Origin: Planctomycetaceae bacterium
Lineage (GTDB): Bacteria; Planctomycetota; Planctomycetia; Pirellulales; Pirellulaceae
Reading direction: 5' to 3'
Length of the DNA: 54,792 nucleotides
NCBI GenBank assembly: GCA_007694185.1
Contig: RECD01000276.1
Span: 1-54,792, forward strand
Positions 33,362 through 42,444 of this stretch are shown here, one piece after another. The stretch's first letter is position 1. Each line of letters starts with the position of its first letter. Under the pieces are notes generated by a model, which was not told the DNA's origin, made no database searches, and saw nothing but the letters and a program-made list of their open reading frames with translations. The translations under genes were made by a program, and so were the position numbers.

Positions 33362-35389
33362 TCAATTTCGCCTCCGGCCGCCTCCGGCCAGGACCGGTTT
33401 CCAACGGTCGATGTATTCGGCGGGCGATCCGCCAAAGGCGGCCTTAAACGCATCCGCGAAGCTTTCGCCTTTGTCGAGGTTTTTCAGCAGCGTGTCGTAT
33501 TGACGTCGTTGCGATTTGAGGATTTGGGTCGCGATGGCGTAGCCGATCAAATCGGTTTGTTCGGGAGCCAAGCCGTTTTCGACGACTTGCTTGCCGTCTC
33601 GAATCCCGCTGACCGCCACCGGCAGTCCTTGGTTCCAGGCGTCGACCGCGGGAAAGCCACGGGCGTACAGCCGCACCGTTGTCGCCCGTCCGACCCCTTC
33701 GGACAGCCAGCGCGGGATATCGGCCCCTCGGGTCGCGACCGCCAGGCTGGTCAACGGTCCGGTCAACCTCGCCTCGAGCAGCGCGTCGCTGTCGCCTGGG
33801 CCCGCGACCATCGCGATGTAGGCGTCGACGCCGTCATGACGCCAATGGCTCTGCCAGTCGGAAGGCACCGAGCGGCTTTCGGCCATTTTCGCGAATTCGC
33901 TGTAATCGTATCGCTTGGGCAGGGCGTAGATGGTGATGCGGCCGCGGATCGTGCCCAAATCGATCGTCGATTTGATTTTGCCACTGACTTTGTTGGCCGC
34001 CGCTAAAACCGCTGCCGCCGTCGCCTCACCGACGTTACCGATCACCAGAAATCGGTCGGATTCGACTTCCGTCGGGCTGGAATTGCCGGCAGCGACCAAC
34101 CCCATGTTCTTTTTGGCCAATTCTTGGCGACGTTCACTCAGTTCCTCGTCGCTAGCCGATTCGGCCCAGGCCTGTTGTGCCAGCACTCGCAACGGTTGGT
34201 TGGCGACAGGGCCATCGAACGTGGCGTTCTCGTCGATCCAGCGGCTGATCAGCGTGATCTGCTCGTCGCTCAGCGGTGGCCGGTTGACCGGCATCCGCTG
34301 CCCTTCTTCGCCCTTCAGCTTGCGGATCAGGAGGCTCGCCGCCGCGCGGTTCGGCAACACGATTTCGCCGCTGTCGCCGCCCCGCATCAGCAGACCGAAG
34401 TTGTCCATCCGCAAGCCGCCTCGGGTCTGCGGCGCGTCGATGTGGCAACCGTTGCAGTTCTCTAGCAACAGTGGGGCAACGTCCTTTGCGAAACTGACCG
34501 TTTCTGACCCGGTCGGCGGCCGCACCGAGGGGTCCGCGGGAGCCGCGGGGGTCGGCATGTCAGGAGTCACCGGCAGCGGCGGGGCGTTGGCCGCCATGGA
34601 GACCAGCGGGATGAGTGGGGAGTTGCCGTCGTATTTGGCCCCTGCGCTGACCCAATCCTTCAGCAGTTGAAGGTGCGCCGCGGGGACGGTCCCGCCCCGC
34701 GGCATGTCACCCGTTTCGATCGTTTCGATCAAGCGACTGCCTACCGGGTCCCCAGGGAAAATCACCGTCCCCTCGGGAGGGCCTTGGGCCAGCATCGCGA
34801 AGTTCGCCATGCTGAAATTCCCCTGAGTCCGATTGATGTGGCACCGGCCGCAGTGCTGGACCAACAGCGGCCCGATCTGCCGCACGAAGCTCGGGCCGGC
34901 ATCTTGCGGTTCCGGTTGTTCGGCCCCACGCGAGGCTTTGGGCCGCCGCGCCGGCGGCTTGTCCGGTGTCTCGGGCGTTTCCGCCGGTTCGGATTTCGCC
35001 TTGGAGGCCATCTCCGGACGTCGCGGCCGTTCGAACGGCGGCAGGGCGACCCCTTCCAATTCCAGCAGGGCGTGGGCGTTGATGATCCTGCCGAATGCGG
35101 GGGCGACCGCGTCGTAGGCTTCCCGCCCTCCCTGTTCGATCAACGAATCGATCTGGGTCATCGCCGCTTCAATTCGTTTCCCAGACTCTGCAAAGTCGCG
35201 AGCTTGAAACAGTTCACCCGCTTCGCGGACCAACTTCGCGATCTCAACCACCTGTTGCTTCTGCGGGGCACTCAGCTCTGCCCGGCAGACGTCGCTCAGA
35301 ATGAAGAGCAACAGCAATGCCGCTCCGACGAGGAGTCGGCAATGGCGGGCGGGGGAGGGAATTGCCCAGCGAGAGGTTTTCGCGTTCAT
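33362..35389 (-). CDS. Secreted di-CxxCH protein with degenerate peptidase-like C-terminal domain
   Basis: A 675-residue exported protein: signal peptide (LLVGAALLLLFILSDVCRAE), an N-terminal helical region, a proline/lysine-rich linker, then two planctomycete-type cytochrome-c-like modules with QHCGRCHIN (C180-H184) and NCNGCHID (C312-H316), each followed by GDMPRGG- or GQRMPVNRPPLS-type text. The C-terminal ~270 residues resemble the peptidase MA/DUF1570 group near IPRWLSEGVG, but the expected HExxH is not visible (the aligned stretch is LTSLAVATRG), so it may be inactive. Whether heme is bound, and what the protein does, is unknown. ATG 35389 gives the signal peptide. Confidence 0.8.
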   Translation of the reverse strand: MNAKTSRWAIPSPARHCRLLVGAALLLLFILSDVCRAELSAPQKQQVVEIAKLVREAGELFQARDFAESGKRIEAAMTQIDSLIEQGGREAYDAVAPAFGRIINAHALLELEGVALPPFERPRRPEMASKAKSEPAETPETPDKPPARRPKASRGAEQPEPQDAGPSFVRQIGPLLVQHCGRCHINRTQGNFSMANFAMLAQGPPEGTVIFPGDPVGSRLIETIETGDMPRGGTVPAAHLQLLKDWVSAGAKYDGNSPLIPLVSMAANAPPLPVTPDMPTPAAPADPSVRPPTGSETVSFAKDVAPLLLENCNGCHIDAPQTRGGLRMDNFGLLMRGGDSGEIVLPNRAAASLLIRKLKGEEGQRMPVNRPPLSDEQITLISRWIDENATFDGPVANQPLRVLAQQAWAESASDEELSERRQELAKKNMGLVAAGNSSPTEVESDRFLVIGNVGEATAAAVLAAANKVSGKIKSTIDLGTIRGRITIYALPKRYDYSEFAKMAESRSVPSDWQSHWRHDGVDAYIAMVAGPGDSDALLEARLTGPLTSLAVATRGADIPRWLSEGVGRATTVRLYARGFPAVDAWNQGLPVAVSGIRDGKQVVENGLAPEQTDLIGYAIATQILKSQRRQYDTLLKNLDKGESFADAFKAAFGGSPAEYIDRWKPVLAGGGRRRN

Positions 35390-35656
35390 CGACCGAGATT
35401 CCGGATGCGTGCGGTGGGGGCGGATAGGCAAGCCGCGAAGCATTCGCCCTGGATTCATTCGCCTAGTGCAGACAGCTAGCTATTCTAGACAGTAACGCAC
35501 CGGTTCATCCGGTGAACCCTTATCTCGACCGGGATCGTTGTTCGGATTCGTCCGGTTTTGCTAATCGGGTCGCGCACCACCGATATCGCGATGCTATTCT
35601 GATTCGGGTGTATCGCATCTTACCAGGTCCCCTTCCGTTCAACCCAGCATCCGGCG

Positions 35657-37408
35657 ATGGCTCGAATTCCCAAGGATTTCACCGACCTGCTCATCCAACG
35701 CGGCATCATCAGCCCCGATCAACTCACCGAAGCCAATTCGGTGGCCCAATCGGGGGGGAAGCCGATCGGCGATGTGTTGGTGGCATTGGAATACGCCTCT
35801 CCCGAAGACGTCACCAAGGCACTCGCCGACTTCAACCACGTCCCCTACGTCGATTTGCGGGAACATCGAATCCCCGATGACGTGATCGAACAGGTGCCCG
35901 AATCGGTCGCTCGGGAAAACACGGTACTGCCGTATTCCAGCGAGGAAGGCTCGATCTGCGTCTTGGTGGCCGACCCGTTCGACCTGGAAGTCATCGAAAA
36001 GCTCCGTTTCATCCTCAACAAGCGGATCGAGACGGCGCTTGCGCCCAAGACGGCGATCGTGGAAGCGATCAACCAATATTACGGTCAGATCGAAGGGGAA
36101 TCGGCTGACTCGATGCTGCAGGAGTTCACCGACACGGCGATCGACTTCACCGAAACGTCGGATGACGGCAGTGGCGGTGGGGTAGACGATGACGATGAGG
36201 GGACCGCCCCGGTCATTCGGCTCGTCAACCTGATGATCCAAGAAGCGGTCCAACTGCGGGCCAGTGACATCCACGTCGAACCGTTCGAAGATCGGATCCG
36301 CATCCGCTATCGGATCGACGGCGTCTGCATCGAACGGGACTGCCCCCCCAAACGGATGTTGGCCGCCATCGTCGCCCGCATCAAGATCCTCAGCAAAATC
36401 GACATTTCGGAGAAGCGGCGGCCGACCGACGGGCGGATCAAGATCACCGTCGGCGACAAGCAGCTCGATCTGCGGGTCAGCATCATCCCGACCAATCACG
36501 GGCAATCGGTCGTCATGCGACTGCTCGACAAGGACAACATCAAGGTCGGCACCCGGCAACTCGGTTTGGCCGAACGGGATTACCGGAATTTCAATTCGCT
36601 TATCAAACGCCCCAACGGGATCGTGCTGGTTACCGGGCCGACCGGGAGCGGCAAGACGACGACGCTCTACGCCGCACTCAACGCCCTCAACCGCCCCGAT
36701 CGCAAGATCATCACCGCCGAGGACCCGGTCGAATACTACCTGCCGGGAATCAACCAAGTCGAGGTGCGGCACAACATCGGGCTCGACTTCGCTCGCATCA
36801 TTCGCGCCATGTTGCGGCAGGCCCCCAACATCATCTTGGTCGGCGAGATGCGGGATCACGAGACCGCATCGATGGGGATTCAGGCCAGTCTTACTGGACA
36901 CTTGGTTTTTAGTACGCTACACACGAACGACGCGCCCAGTTCTGTGTCACGCATGGTGGACATTGGTGTACCGGGTTACATGGTCGCCAGCAGCGTGATC
37001 GCGATTTTGGCACAGCGTTTGGTGCGAACGATTTGTCCCCGTTGCAAGCAGAAGTACACCCCCCCCGATAGCGTGATCGAAGATTCGGGGTTGCCACCGG
37101 AGTTGGTCAAGCAGGCGGAGTTCGCCAAGGGGAAGGGTTGCACGTTCTGTCAGCGGTCGGGGTACCGCGGCCGGATCGGGATTTACGAGCTGATGTTGAT
37201 CAGCAACAAGATTCGCGACATGATCTTCAAGAGTGCTCCCACACGGGAGTTACGCTCGGCCGCGATCCAGGGCGGCATGACGACTTTGTACGTCGACGGC
37301 ATGCGAAAAGTGTGCCGAGGGATCACTTCGTTTGAGGAGGTCCATCGGGTCGCCAAGCGGACGGAGCAGGATCACGAAGCTTTCGCTCACGTCGTCCGAG
37401 AGGGGTGA
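35657..37408 (+). CDS. gspE: Type II secretion / type IV pilus assembly ATPase (GspE/PilB), copy 1
   Basis: A 583-residue hexameric ATPase of the GspE/PilB family. It has the N1 domain (LLIQRGIISPDQL), then an acidic linker (DDGSGGGVDDDDEG), the N2/ATPase core with Walker A GPTGSGKTTT (~327-336), Asp box TAEDPVEYYLPGINQVEV, Walker B IILVGEMRD (~392-400), His box HLVFSTLHTND and a tetracysteine zinc module (CPRCKQ ~461; CTFC ~495). It powers pseudopilus or pilus extension. The ATG at 35657 has no clear Shine-Dalgarno site. It is separated by 380 bp from pilT, and a second GspE-like gene follows; which of the two serves secretion and which the pilus cannot be told. Confidence 0.93.
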   Translation: MARIPKDFTDLLIQRGIISPDQLTEANSVAQSGGKPIGDVLVALEYASPEDVTKALADFNHVPYVDLREHRIPDDVIEQVPESVARENTVLPYSSEEGSICVLVADPFDLEVIEKLRFILNKRIETALAPKTAIVEAINQYYGQIEGESADSMLQEFTDTAIDFTETSDDGSGGGVDDDDEGTAPVIRLVNLMIQEAVQLRASDIHVEPFEDRIRIRYRIDGVCIERDCPPKRMLAAIVARIKILSKIDISEKRRPTDGRIKITVGDKQLDLRVSIIPTNHGQSVVMRLLDKDNIKVGTRQLGLAERDYRNFNSLIKRPNGIVLVTGPTGSGKTTTLYAALNALNRPDRKIITAEDPVEYYLPGINQVEVRHNIGLDFARIIRAMLRQAPNIILVGEMRDHETASMGIQASLTGHLVFSTLHTNDAPSSVSRMVDIGVPGYMVASSVIAILAQRLVRTICPRCKQKYTPPDSVIEDSGLPPELVKQAEFAKGKGCTFCQRSGYRGRIGIYELMLISNKIRDMIFKSAPTRELRSAAIQGGMTTLYVDGMRKVCRGITSFEEVHRVAKRTEQDHEAFAHVVREG

Positions 37409-37788
37409 TCGCGGCTTCAAGGCGGCTGATTGCCGGGTGCCTGTCCGGCGTCACGATCAGGGTGCGAATCGGCCTCGCCATGGTGGTGGCGACGACTGGT
37501 GCGACCGGGCGAGGCGTACCGCCCGCCTGCGGATCGTGCCCCGTTTCGGGCTTCAAACCCCTTTTTGTTTGGCGTTTTGGGCTGGCCCGAAGATAATGAC
37601 AGCACAAACACGCCGGTGATTTGGCCCAAATGTGGCCGGGTCCTGAGCCAGATTCATGGGCGAATTCGACAACCGGATTCAGTCGTGAACGGATTCGGGT
37701 GGCTGTTTCGCGTTGGCGATCAGTTCATCCGCGTCTTGTTCGACACTTTCGATACCTTTTCCCCTTTTCGCGACCTCGGACGAATCTC
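37409..37788. other. Intergenic leader between gspE copy 1 and pilT
   Basis: A 380-bp gap with no gene seen. It contains an 8-bp perfect inverted repeat, GCCTCGCC (37472-37479) with GGCGAGGC (37508-37515), and a possible promoter with GATAAT at 37592. The long gap implies that pilT can be transcribed on its own. Confidence 0.5.
37568..37597 (+). promoter_or_regulatory. Candidate promoter for pilT
   Basis: TTTGGC and GATAAT are 18 bp apart. The -10 matches consensus at 5 of 6 bases; the -35 is weak. It is 191 bp upstream of the pilT ATG. Confidence 0.35.
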
Positions 37789-38904
37789 ATGGCAACCGTT
37801 CTGATTGACAAATTGCTTCAAGCAGCCGTCAAGCAGGGCGTCAGCGACATCCACATCGTCTGCGGCCAACCGCCGGTATTCCGGTTGCACGGCCGGATGA
37901 GGAAGTTGGAAACCAAGACGCTCGAGGCCGAGGACACGGTGGCGTTGATGAAGAGCATCACGCCGGAACGGTGTCAGCGGGAGTTGCAGGAGACCGGCAG
38001 CGCCGACTTCGGCTTCGCGTTCGGCGATTTGGCTCGATTCCGGGTTTCGGTCTTCAAGCAGCGCAGCTTCATCTCGATGGTGCTGCGGCAGATTCCCAAC
38101 GACAAATTGACGCCCGAGCAGTTGGGCCTTTCCGAGGCGGTGGTCAAGTTGGTGCACCGCCCGCGAGGTTTGTTCCTCGTCACCGGGCCGACCGGCAGCG
38201 GCAAAAGCACGACGTTGGCCAGCCTGATCAACATGCTGAACGAGACGGTCGATCACCACATCATCACGATCGAAGACCCGATCGAGTTTTATCACGAACA
38301 CAAGAAGAGCACGATCAACCAGCGGGAAGTCGGGGTTGACGTGCCGAGTTTTTCGGAGGCGATCCGCCGGGCGTTGCGTCAGGACCCGGACGTCATCCTG
38401 GTCGGCGAGTTGCGTGACTTGGAGACGATCGAGGCGGCGATCAGCGCGGCCGAAACGGGGCACATCGTGTTCGGGACGCTGCACACGAACAGCGCCCAGG
38501 GGACGGTCAACCGGATCATCGACGCTTTTCCGGGAAACCTGCAGGATCAAGTCCGCACGCAATTGGCCAGCTCGCTGATCGGCGTCGTGGCTCAGACGCT
38601 GCTGCCGCGGATCGGCGGCGGGCGATGCGCGGCCTACGAGGTGTTGATCGTGACCTCCGGGATCAGCAACCTGATCCGCGAAAACAAGACCTTCCGGATC
38701 AACAGCGCGATCCAGACGGGTGCTAAGTTCGGGATGCAGTTGATGGACGACGCCCTGTTCAATCACTGGACCGCCGGGAAAGTGACCGTCGAAGACGTGT
38801 TGGCCAAGGCGCATTTGCCTGATGAGTTGGCCAAGCGGATCGTGCAGGCTCGTCGCGGCATCGAGGAAGGTGGCGGCGGCGACGGGAAGGAGCCTTCGCA
38901 TTGA
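37789..38904 (+). CDS. pilT: Twitching/retraction ATPase PilT
   Basis: A 371-residue PilT-type ATPase that drives pilus retraction. It begins directly with the PilT N-terminal fold (IDKLLQAAVKQGVSDIHIVC), followed by Walker A GPTGSGKSTT (~132-141), Asp box ITIEDPIEFYHEH, Walker B VILVGELRD (~201-209), His box GHIVFGTLHTNS and the family end AYEVLIVTSGISNLIRENK. It lacks the N1 domain and the Cys module of the assembly ATPases. ATG 37789 is chosen because homologues start here; the frame upstream is not protein-like. A clear intrinsic terminator follows the gene. Confidence 0.95.
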   Translation: MATVLIDKLLQAAVKQGVSDIHIVCGQPPVFRLHGRMRKLETKTLEAEDTVALMKSITPERCQRELQETGSADFGFAFGDLARFRVSVFKQRSFISMVLRQIPNDKLTPEQLGLSEAVVKLVHRPRGLFLVTGPTGSGKSTTLASLINMLNETVDHHIITIEDPIEFYHEHKKSTINQREVGVDVPSFSEAIRRALRQDPDVILVGELRDLETIEAAISAAETGHIVFGTLHTNSAQGTVNRIIDAFPGNLQDQVRTQLASSLIGVVAQTLLPRIGGGRCAAYEVLIVTSGISNLIRENKTFRINSAIQTGAKFGMQLMDDALFNHWTAGKVTVEDVLAKAHLPDELAKRIVQARRGIEEGGGGDGKEPSH

Positions 38905-38963
38905 TCGCAGGTGGCCCTTTGGCGGGCGTCGCGAGTCGACGGTCGCCAGCGGGTCGAGGTCGT

Positions 38964-38983
38964 GTCGCCGCGGCGACTTTTTT
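38964..38983 (+). terminator. Intrinsic terminator downstream of pilT
   Basis: A 14-bp perfect palindrome GTCGCCGCGGCGAC (stem GTCGC/GCGAC with loop CGCG) is followed directly by six T residues. It lies 59 bp after the pilT stop and 73 bp before the next ATG, so pilT and the second ATPase are probably separate transcripts. Confidence 0.65.
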
Positions 38984-39055
38984 GCTCGTTTCCGATTCGC
39001 TTTTCCATTCGACGCCGGCCCCGGTTGCCGATTACCTCTGACTTGCTAATTCCTC

Positions 39056-40777
39056 ATGGCTCCTCGACGCATCGGACAGATCCTGGTCGACCTCGGTTTC
39101 ATCACCGACGAGCAATTGGAAGTGATCCTGGAGGAACAGGAGCAGCAACCCGGCTCGCTGTTCGGCAAGGTCGCCGAAGACATGCAGTTGATCACCGATG
39201 AGCAACTGATCCAGGGCTTGGCGGAACAGCTCGGGATGCAGACGGTCGAGTTGTCCGAAGCGACGCTCGACCCGAAGGTGCTGGAGAAAATCACCGAGAC
39301 GATGGCGCAGATGTACCGCGTCATCCCGTTGGCCTTTGACGAAGACAACCAGCGATTGACGATCGCGACCTGCGACCCGCAGAAGTTGTCGATCCAAGAT
39401 GAGTTGCGAACCTTCTTGGGTTACGAGATCGGGATGGTCATCGCGACCGAGACCGATATCCGCCAAGCGTTGACCCGATATTACGACAGCGAGAGTGAGA
39501 GTGTCGAAAAGTTGGTCGCGGAATTGGCGAACGACAGCGAACTGAAGGCCGCGATCTCGATGTTGGAGAACGAGAAGTTCAACCTAACGGACATCGAGGC
39601 GTTGGCCGATTCGGCCCCGGTCCGCAAGTTGCTCAACATGGTCCTATTGATGGCGATCAAGGATCAGGCCAGCGACATTCACTTCGAGCCGTTCGAGGAT
39701 GAGTTCCGCATCCGGATCAAGGCCGAAGGGGTGTTGTACGAAATGGTGCCGCCCCCGCGGCACCTGGCGTTCGCGATCACGACGCGGGTCAAGGTGATGT
39801 CGAACCTCGATATCGCCGAACGCCGCATGCCGCAAGACGGCCGGATCGAACTGATGGTGGGGGGGCACCCGGTCGACCTGCGGGTCAGCGTCTTGCCGAC
39901 GATGTTCGGCGAATCGGTCGTCATGCGGATCCTCGACCGCAGCGTCGTTAACCTGTCGTTGGAAAACGTCGGGATGGACGAGTCGATGTTGGGGCGATTC
40001 CGCAAGGCGATCGATCGGCCCAACGGGATCGTCTTGGTCACCGGTCCGACCGGCAGCGGCAAGACGACCACGCTCTACTCAGCGTTGACCGAGCTGAATG
40101 ACCCCGGCGACAAGTTGATCACCACCGAGGACCCGGTCGAATACGACATCGACGGGATCATCCAGATCCCGATCGATCATGACGTCGGCGTGACCTTCGC
40201 GAGCTGTTTGCGGGCGATCCTGCGGCAGGACCCGGATACGATCCTGGTCGGCGAGATCCGTGACTTGGAAACGGCCGACATCGCGATCCAGGCGGCGCTC
40301 ACCGGCCACCTGGTTTTTAGCACCCTGCACACGAACGACGCCGCCGCCACGATCACGCGGTTGACCGACATGGGGATTCAGCCCTTCATGATCTGCGCCA
40401 CCGTCGAAGCGATCCTGGCTCAGCGGTTGGTCCGCCGGCTCTGCACCAAATGCCGGGAAGAGGTCCATGTCAGCGCCGATCTGCTGTTCGAATTGGGGAT
40501 CTCGCGGGAGCAGATCGAAGGCCGCAAGTTCTTCCGCGGCTCCGGCTGCGAAGTCTGCCACAACACCGGGTACAAGGGTCGTGTCGGGTTGTTCGAATTG
40601 ATGGTTCTGAACGACAAGATCCGCGACATGGTGATGGCCAAGGTTTCGACCGACGAGATCCGTGACCAGGCTCAGAAAGACGGGATGATCACACTCCGCG
40701 AGTTCGGCATGGGTTTAGCTGGAGAAGGCATCACCAGTTTGGAGGAGGTCGTTCGCGAGACGATCGATGAGGCCTAG
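39056..40777 (+). CDS. pilB: Type II secretion / type IV pilus assembly ATPase (GspE/PilB), copy 2
   Basis: A 573-residue GspE/PilB ATPase with the same order as copy 1: N1 domain (RRIGQILVDLGFITDEQLE), Walker A GPTGSGKTTT (~329), TTEDPVEYDIDGIIQIPI, Walker B TILVGEIRD (~395), HLVFSTLHTND and a tetracysteine module (CTKCRE ~462; CEVC ~497). It differs in sequence from copy 1 throughout, so the two are ancient paralogues and not a recent duplication. It is followed by pilC after 99 bp, so this pair is the closest match to a PilB-PilC unit. Confidence 0.93.
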   Translation: MAPRRIGQILVDLGFITDEQLEVILEEQEQQPGSLFGKVAEDMQLITDEQLIQGLAEQLGMQTVELSEATLDPKVLEKITETMAQMYRVIPLAFDEDNQRLTIATCDPQKLSIQDELRTFLGYEIGMVIATETDIRQALTRYYDSESESVEKLVAELANDSELKAAISMLENEKFNLTDIEALADSAPVRKLLNMVLLMAIKDQASDIHFEPFEDEFRIRIKAEGVLYEMVPPPRHLAFAITTRVKVMSNLDIAERRMPQDGRIELMVGGHPVDLRVSVLPTMFGESVVMRILDRSVVNLSLENVGMDESMLGRFRKAIDRPNGIVLVTGPTGSGKTTTLYSALTELNDPGDKLITTEDPVEYDIDGIIQIPIDHDVGVTFASCLRAILRQDPDTILVGEIRDLETADIAIQAALTGHLVFSTLHTNDAAATITRLTDMGIQPFMICATVEAILAQRLVRRLCTKCREEVHVSADLLFELGISREQIEGRKFFRGSGCEVCHNTGYKGRVGLFELMVLNDKIRDMVMAKVSTDEIRDQAQKDGMITLREFGMGLAGEGITSLEEVVRETIDEA

Positions 40778-40876
40778 TCGGCCGGTTCGGTGCCCCAGAC
40801 GCCCTGAGGCGAGCTGATCCCTGGTGGTCAGCGGTGCGATTCATTTTTTCAGTTTCCCCTGTTCCCTTGATCAAAA

Positions 40877-42313
40877 ATGCCAACATTTCTATTCGAAGCG
40901 ATGGACGCCAAGGGTCAGGAGATCCGGGACGAGATCGACGCGCCGTCCGAGGATGAGGCGCAAACGACCATCCGCCAAATGGGCTACTTCGTCACCAAGA
41001 TCACGGTGAAGAAGGTCGTGACCCAGGCGGCGACCAAGAAAAAGCAGCGGCGCGGCTTCGCCATGGGCGGCGCTAAGACGAAGCACATCTGCGCCTTCAC
41101 GCGGCAATTGTCGATCCTGCAGGACGCGGGCTTGCCGATCTTGCGGAGCCTGAGGATTTTGGAAAACAACCAGAAGCCCGGCAAACTGAAAAACGCCTTG
41201 CAGGACGTTTGTGAAGAGATCGAAGGGGGGTCGACGCTCAGCGAGGCGATGTCCAAATCGCCGAAGGTCTTCAGCCGCCTGTATGTCAACATGATCAAGG
41301 CCGGCGAGGCCGGCGGTGCGTTGGAAGTGATCTTGCAGCGGTTGGCCGACTTCTTGGAGCGGGCCGAGTCGCTGAAGCGGAAGGTCAAAGGGGCGTTGGT
41401 CTATCCGGTGATCGTGGTCACGGTCGCGATCCTGATCTTGACGTTCATCATGATCTTCATCGTGCCAACCTTCGAGAAGATGTTCGACGAGTTCGATCTG
41501 AAACTGCCCGCCCCGACGCTGCTGCTGGTCGCGGTCAGTAACTACATCGCGAACTACTGGTTCTTGATCATCTTGATGCCGATCTGCGCGTTCATCTTCG
41601 TCAAGCTGCTCCGCAAGTTCCGCCAAGGACGGACCGGTTTTGACATGTTCGTCATCAAGCTGCCGGTCTTCGGTGGCTTGGTCGAAAAGAACATCATGGC
41701 GCGGACGACACGGACACTCGGGACCTTGGTTTCCAGCGGTGTGCCGATTTTGGAAGCGCTCAACATCACCCGCGAGACCGCCGGCAACGCGATGTTCGAG
41801 CGGTTGTACGGCAAGGTGACCGAGGCGATCCGTGAAGGCGAGGTGATCAGCAAGCCGCTGGCCGAACACAGCGTCCCCGGCTTTCACCCGATGGCCTTGG
41901 TGTTCTGGATGCTGATGGGTTCTTTCCCCGGGCTGATGATGGCCTCCGTCGCGATCACCGCCCGTGGCACCAAGCTCGATACCGATTCGATGTTGCAGAC
42001 GTTGACGTTGCTGTCGATCCAAGCGATCGTCTTCGGCGCCTTGGGCGCCGCCGCCTATTACTTCTTAAAAATGAAAAGCCGTGTCGTCGATGACCTGGTC
42101 GTCAACATGGTTGACGTCGGCGAGGAAACGGGTGAACTCGACACGATGCTTTATAAGGTTGCCGATACCTACGACGAAGAGGTTCGCGTCTTGACCGATT
42201 CGTTGACCGCCTTGATGGAGCCGTTGATGATCGTGTTCCTCGGCGTCGCGGTCGGCTTCATCGTCATCAGCCTGTTCATGCCCTTGGTCGAACTGATCAG
42301 CGGCTTGACTTGA
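40877..42313 (+). CDS. pilC: Platform protein PilC/GspF with an extra hydrophobic insertion
   Basis: A 478-residue inner-membrane platform protein of T2SS/T4P. Both GspF domains are present: TRQLSILQDAGLPILRSLRI (first) and RTLGTLVSSGVPILEALNI (second), with MINMVDVGEETGEL-type text (here VVNMVDVGEETGELDTMLY) and a C-terminal membrane pair (MEPLMIVFLGVAVGFIVISL). Unlike standard GspF (~400 residues) there are ~65-70 extra residues between LAEHSVPGFHP (~334) and VVDDLVV (~405), containing two further hydrophobic segments (MALVFWMLMGSFPGLMMASV and LLSIQAIVFGALGAAAYYFL). No Shine-Dalgarno site is seen before the ATG. The insertion may be lineage-specific. Confidence 0.92.
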   Translation: MPTFLFEAMDAKGQEIRDEIDAPSEDEAQTTIRQMGYFVTKITVKKVVTQAATKKKQRRGFAMGGAKTKHICAFTRQLSILQDAGLPILRSLRILENNQKPGKLKNALQDVCEEIEGGSTLSEAMSKSPKVFSRLYVNMIKAGEAGGALEVILQRLADFLERAESLKRKVKGALVYPVIVVTVAILILTFIMIFIVPTFEKMFDEFDLKLPAPTLLLVAVSNYIANYWFLIILMPICAFIFVKLLRKFRQGRTGFDMFVIKLPVFGGLVEKNIMARTTRTLGTLVSSGVPILEALNITRETAGNAMFERLYGKVTEAIREGEVISKPLAEHSVPGFHPMALVFWMLMGSFPGLMMASVAITARGTKLDTDSMLQTLTLLSIQAIVFGALGAAAYYFLKMKSRVVDDLVVNMVDVGEETGELDTMLYKVADTYDEEVRVLTDSLTALMEPLMIVFLGVAVGFIVISLFMPLVELISGLT

Positions 42314-42336
42314 TTCATACAGCTCGCCTCCGTGAT

Positions 42337-42368
42337 CGGGCGGGTCGGCCGCAGGCTGGCCCCGCCCG
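42337..42368 (+). terminator. GC-rich hairpin after pilC
   Basis: CGGGCGGG (42337-42344) pairs with CCCGCCCG (42361-42368) around a 16-nt loop, which itself contains a GCC/GGC mini-stem. It starts 23 bp after the pilC stop. No T-run follows, so it may be a terminator or a 3'-end stabiliser. Confidence 0.45.
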
Positions 42369-42444
42369 GTTGCCCCGAAGCGTGCCGCAACTACAGACAG
42401 TCGGAAGTTACGAAACTTGGCATCCCGTTTGCTCTCTATGAGTT

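Noticed and set aside
35639-36901. 420-codon minus frame opposite gspE copy 1
   Set aside because: The plus strand has Walker motifs and the Cys module in order; the antisense has no motif.
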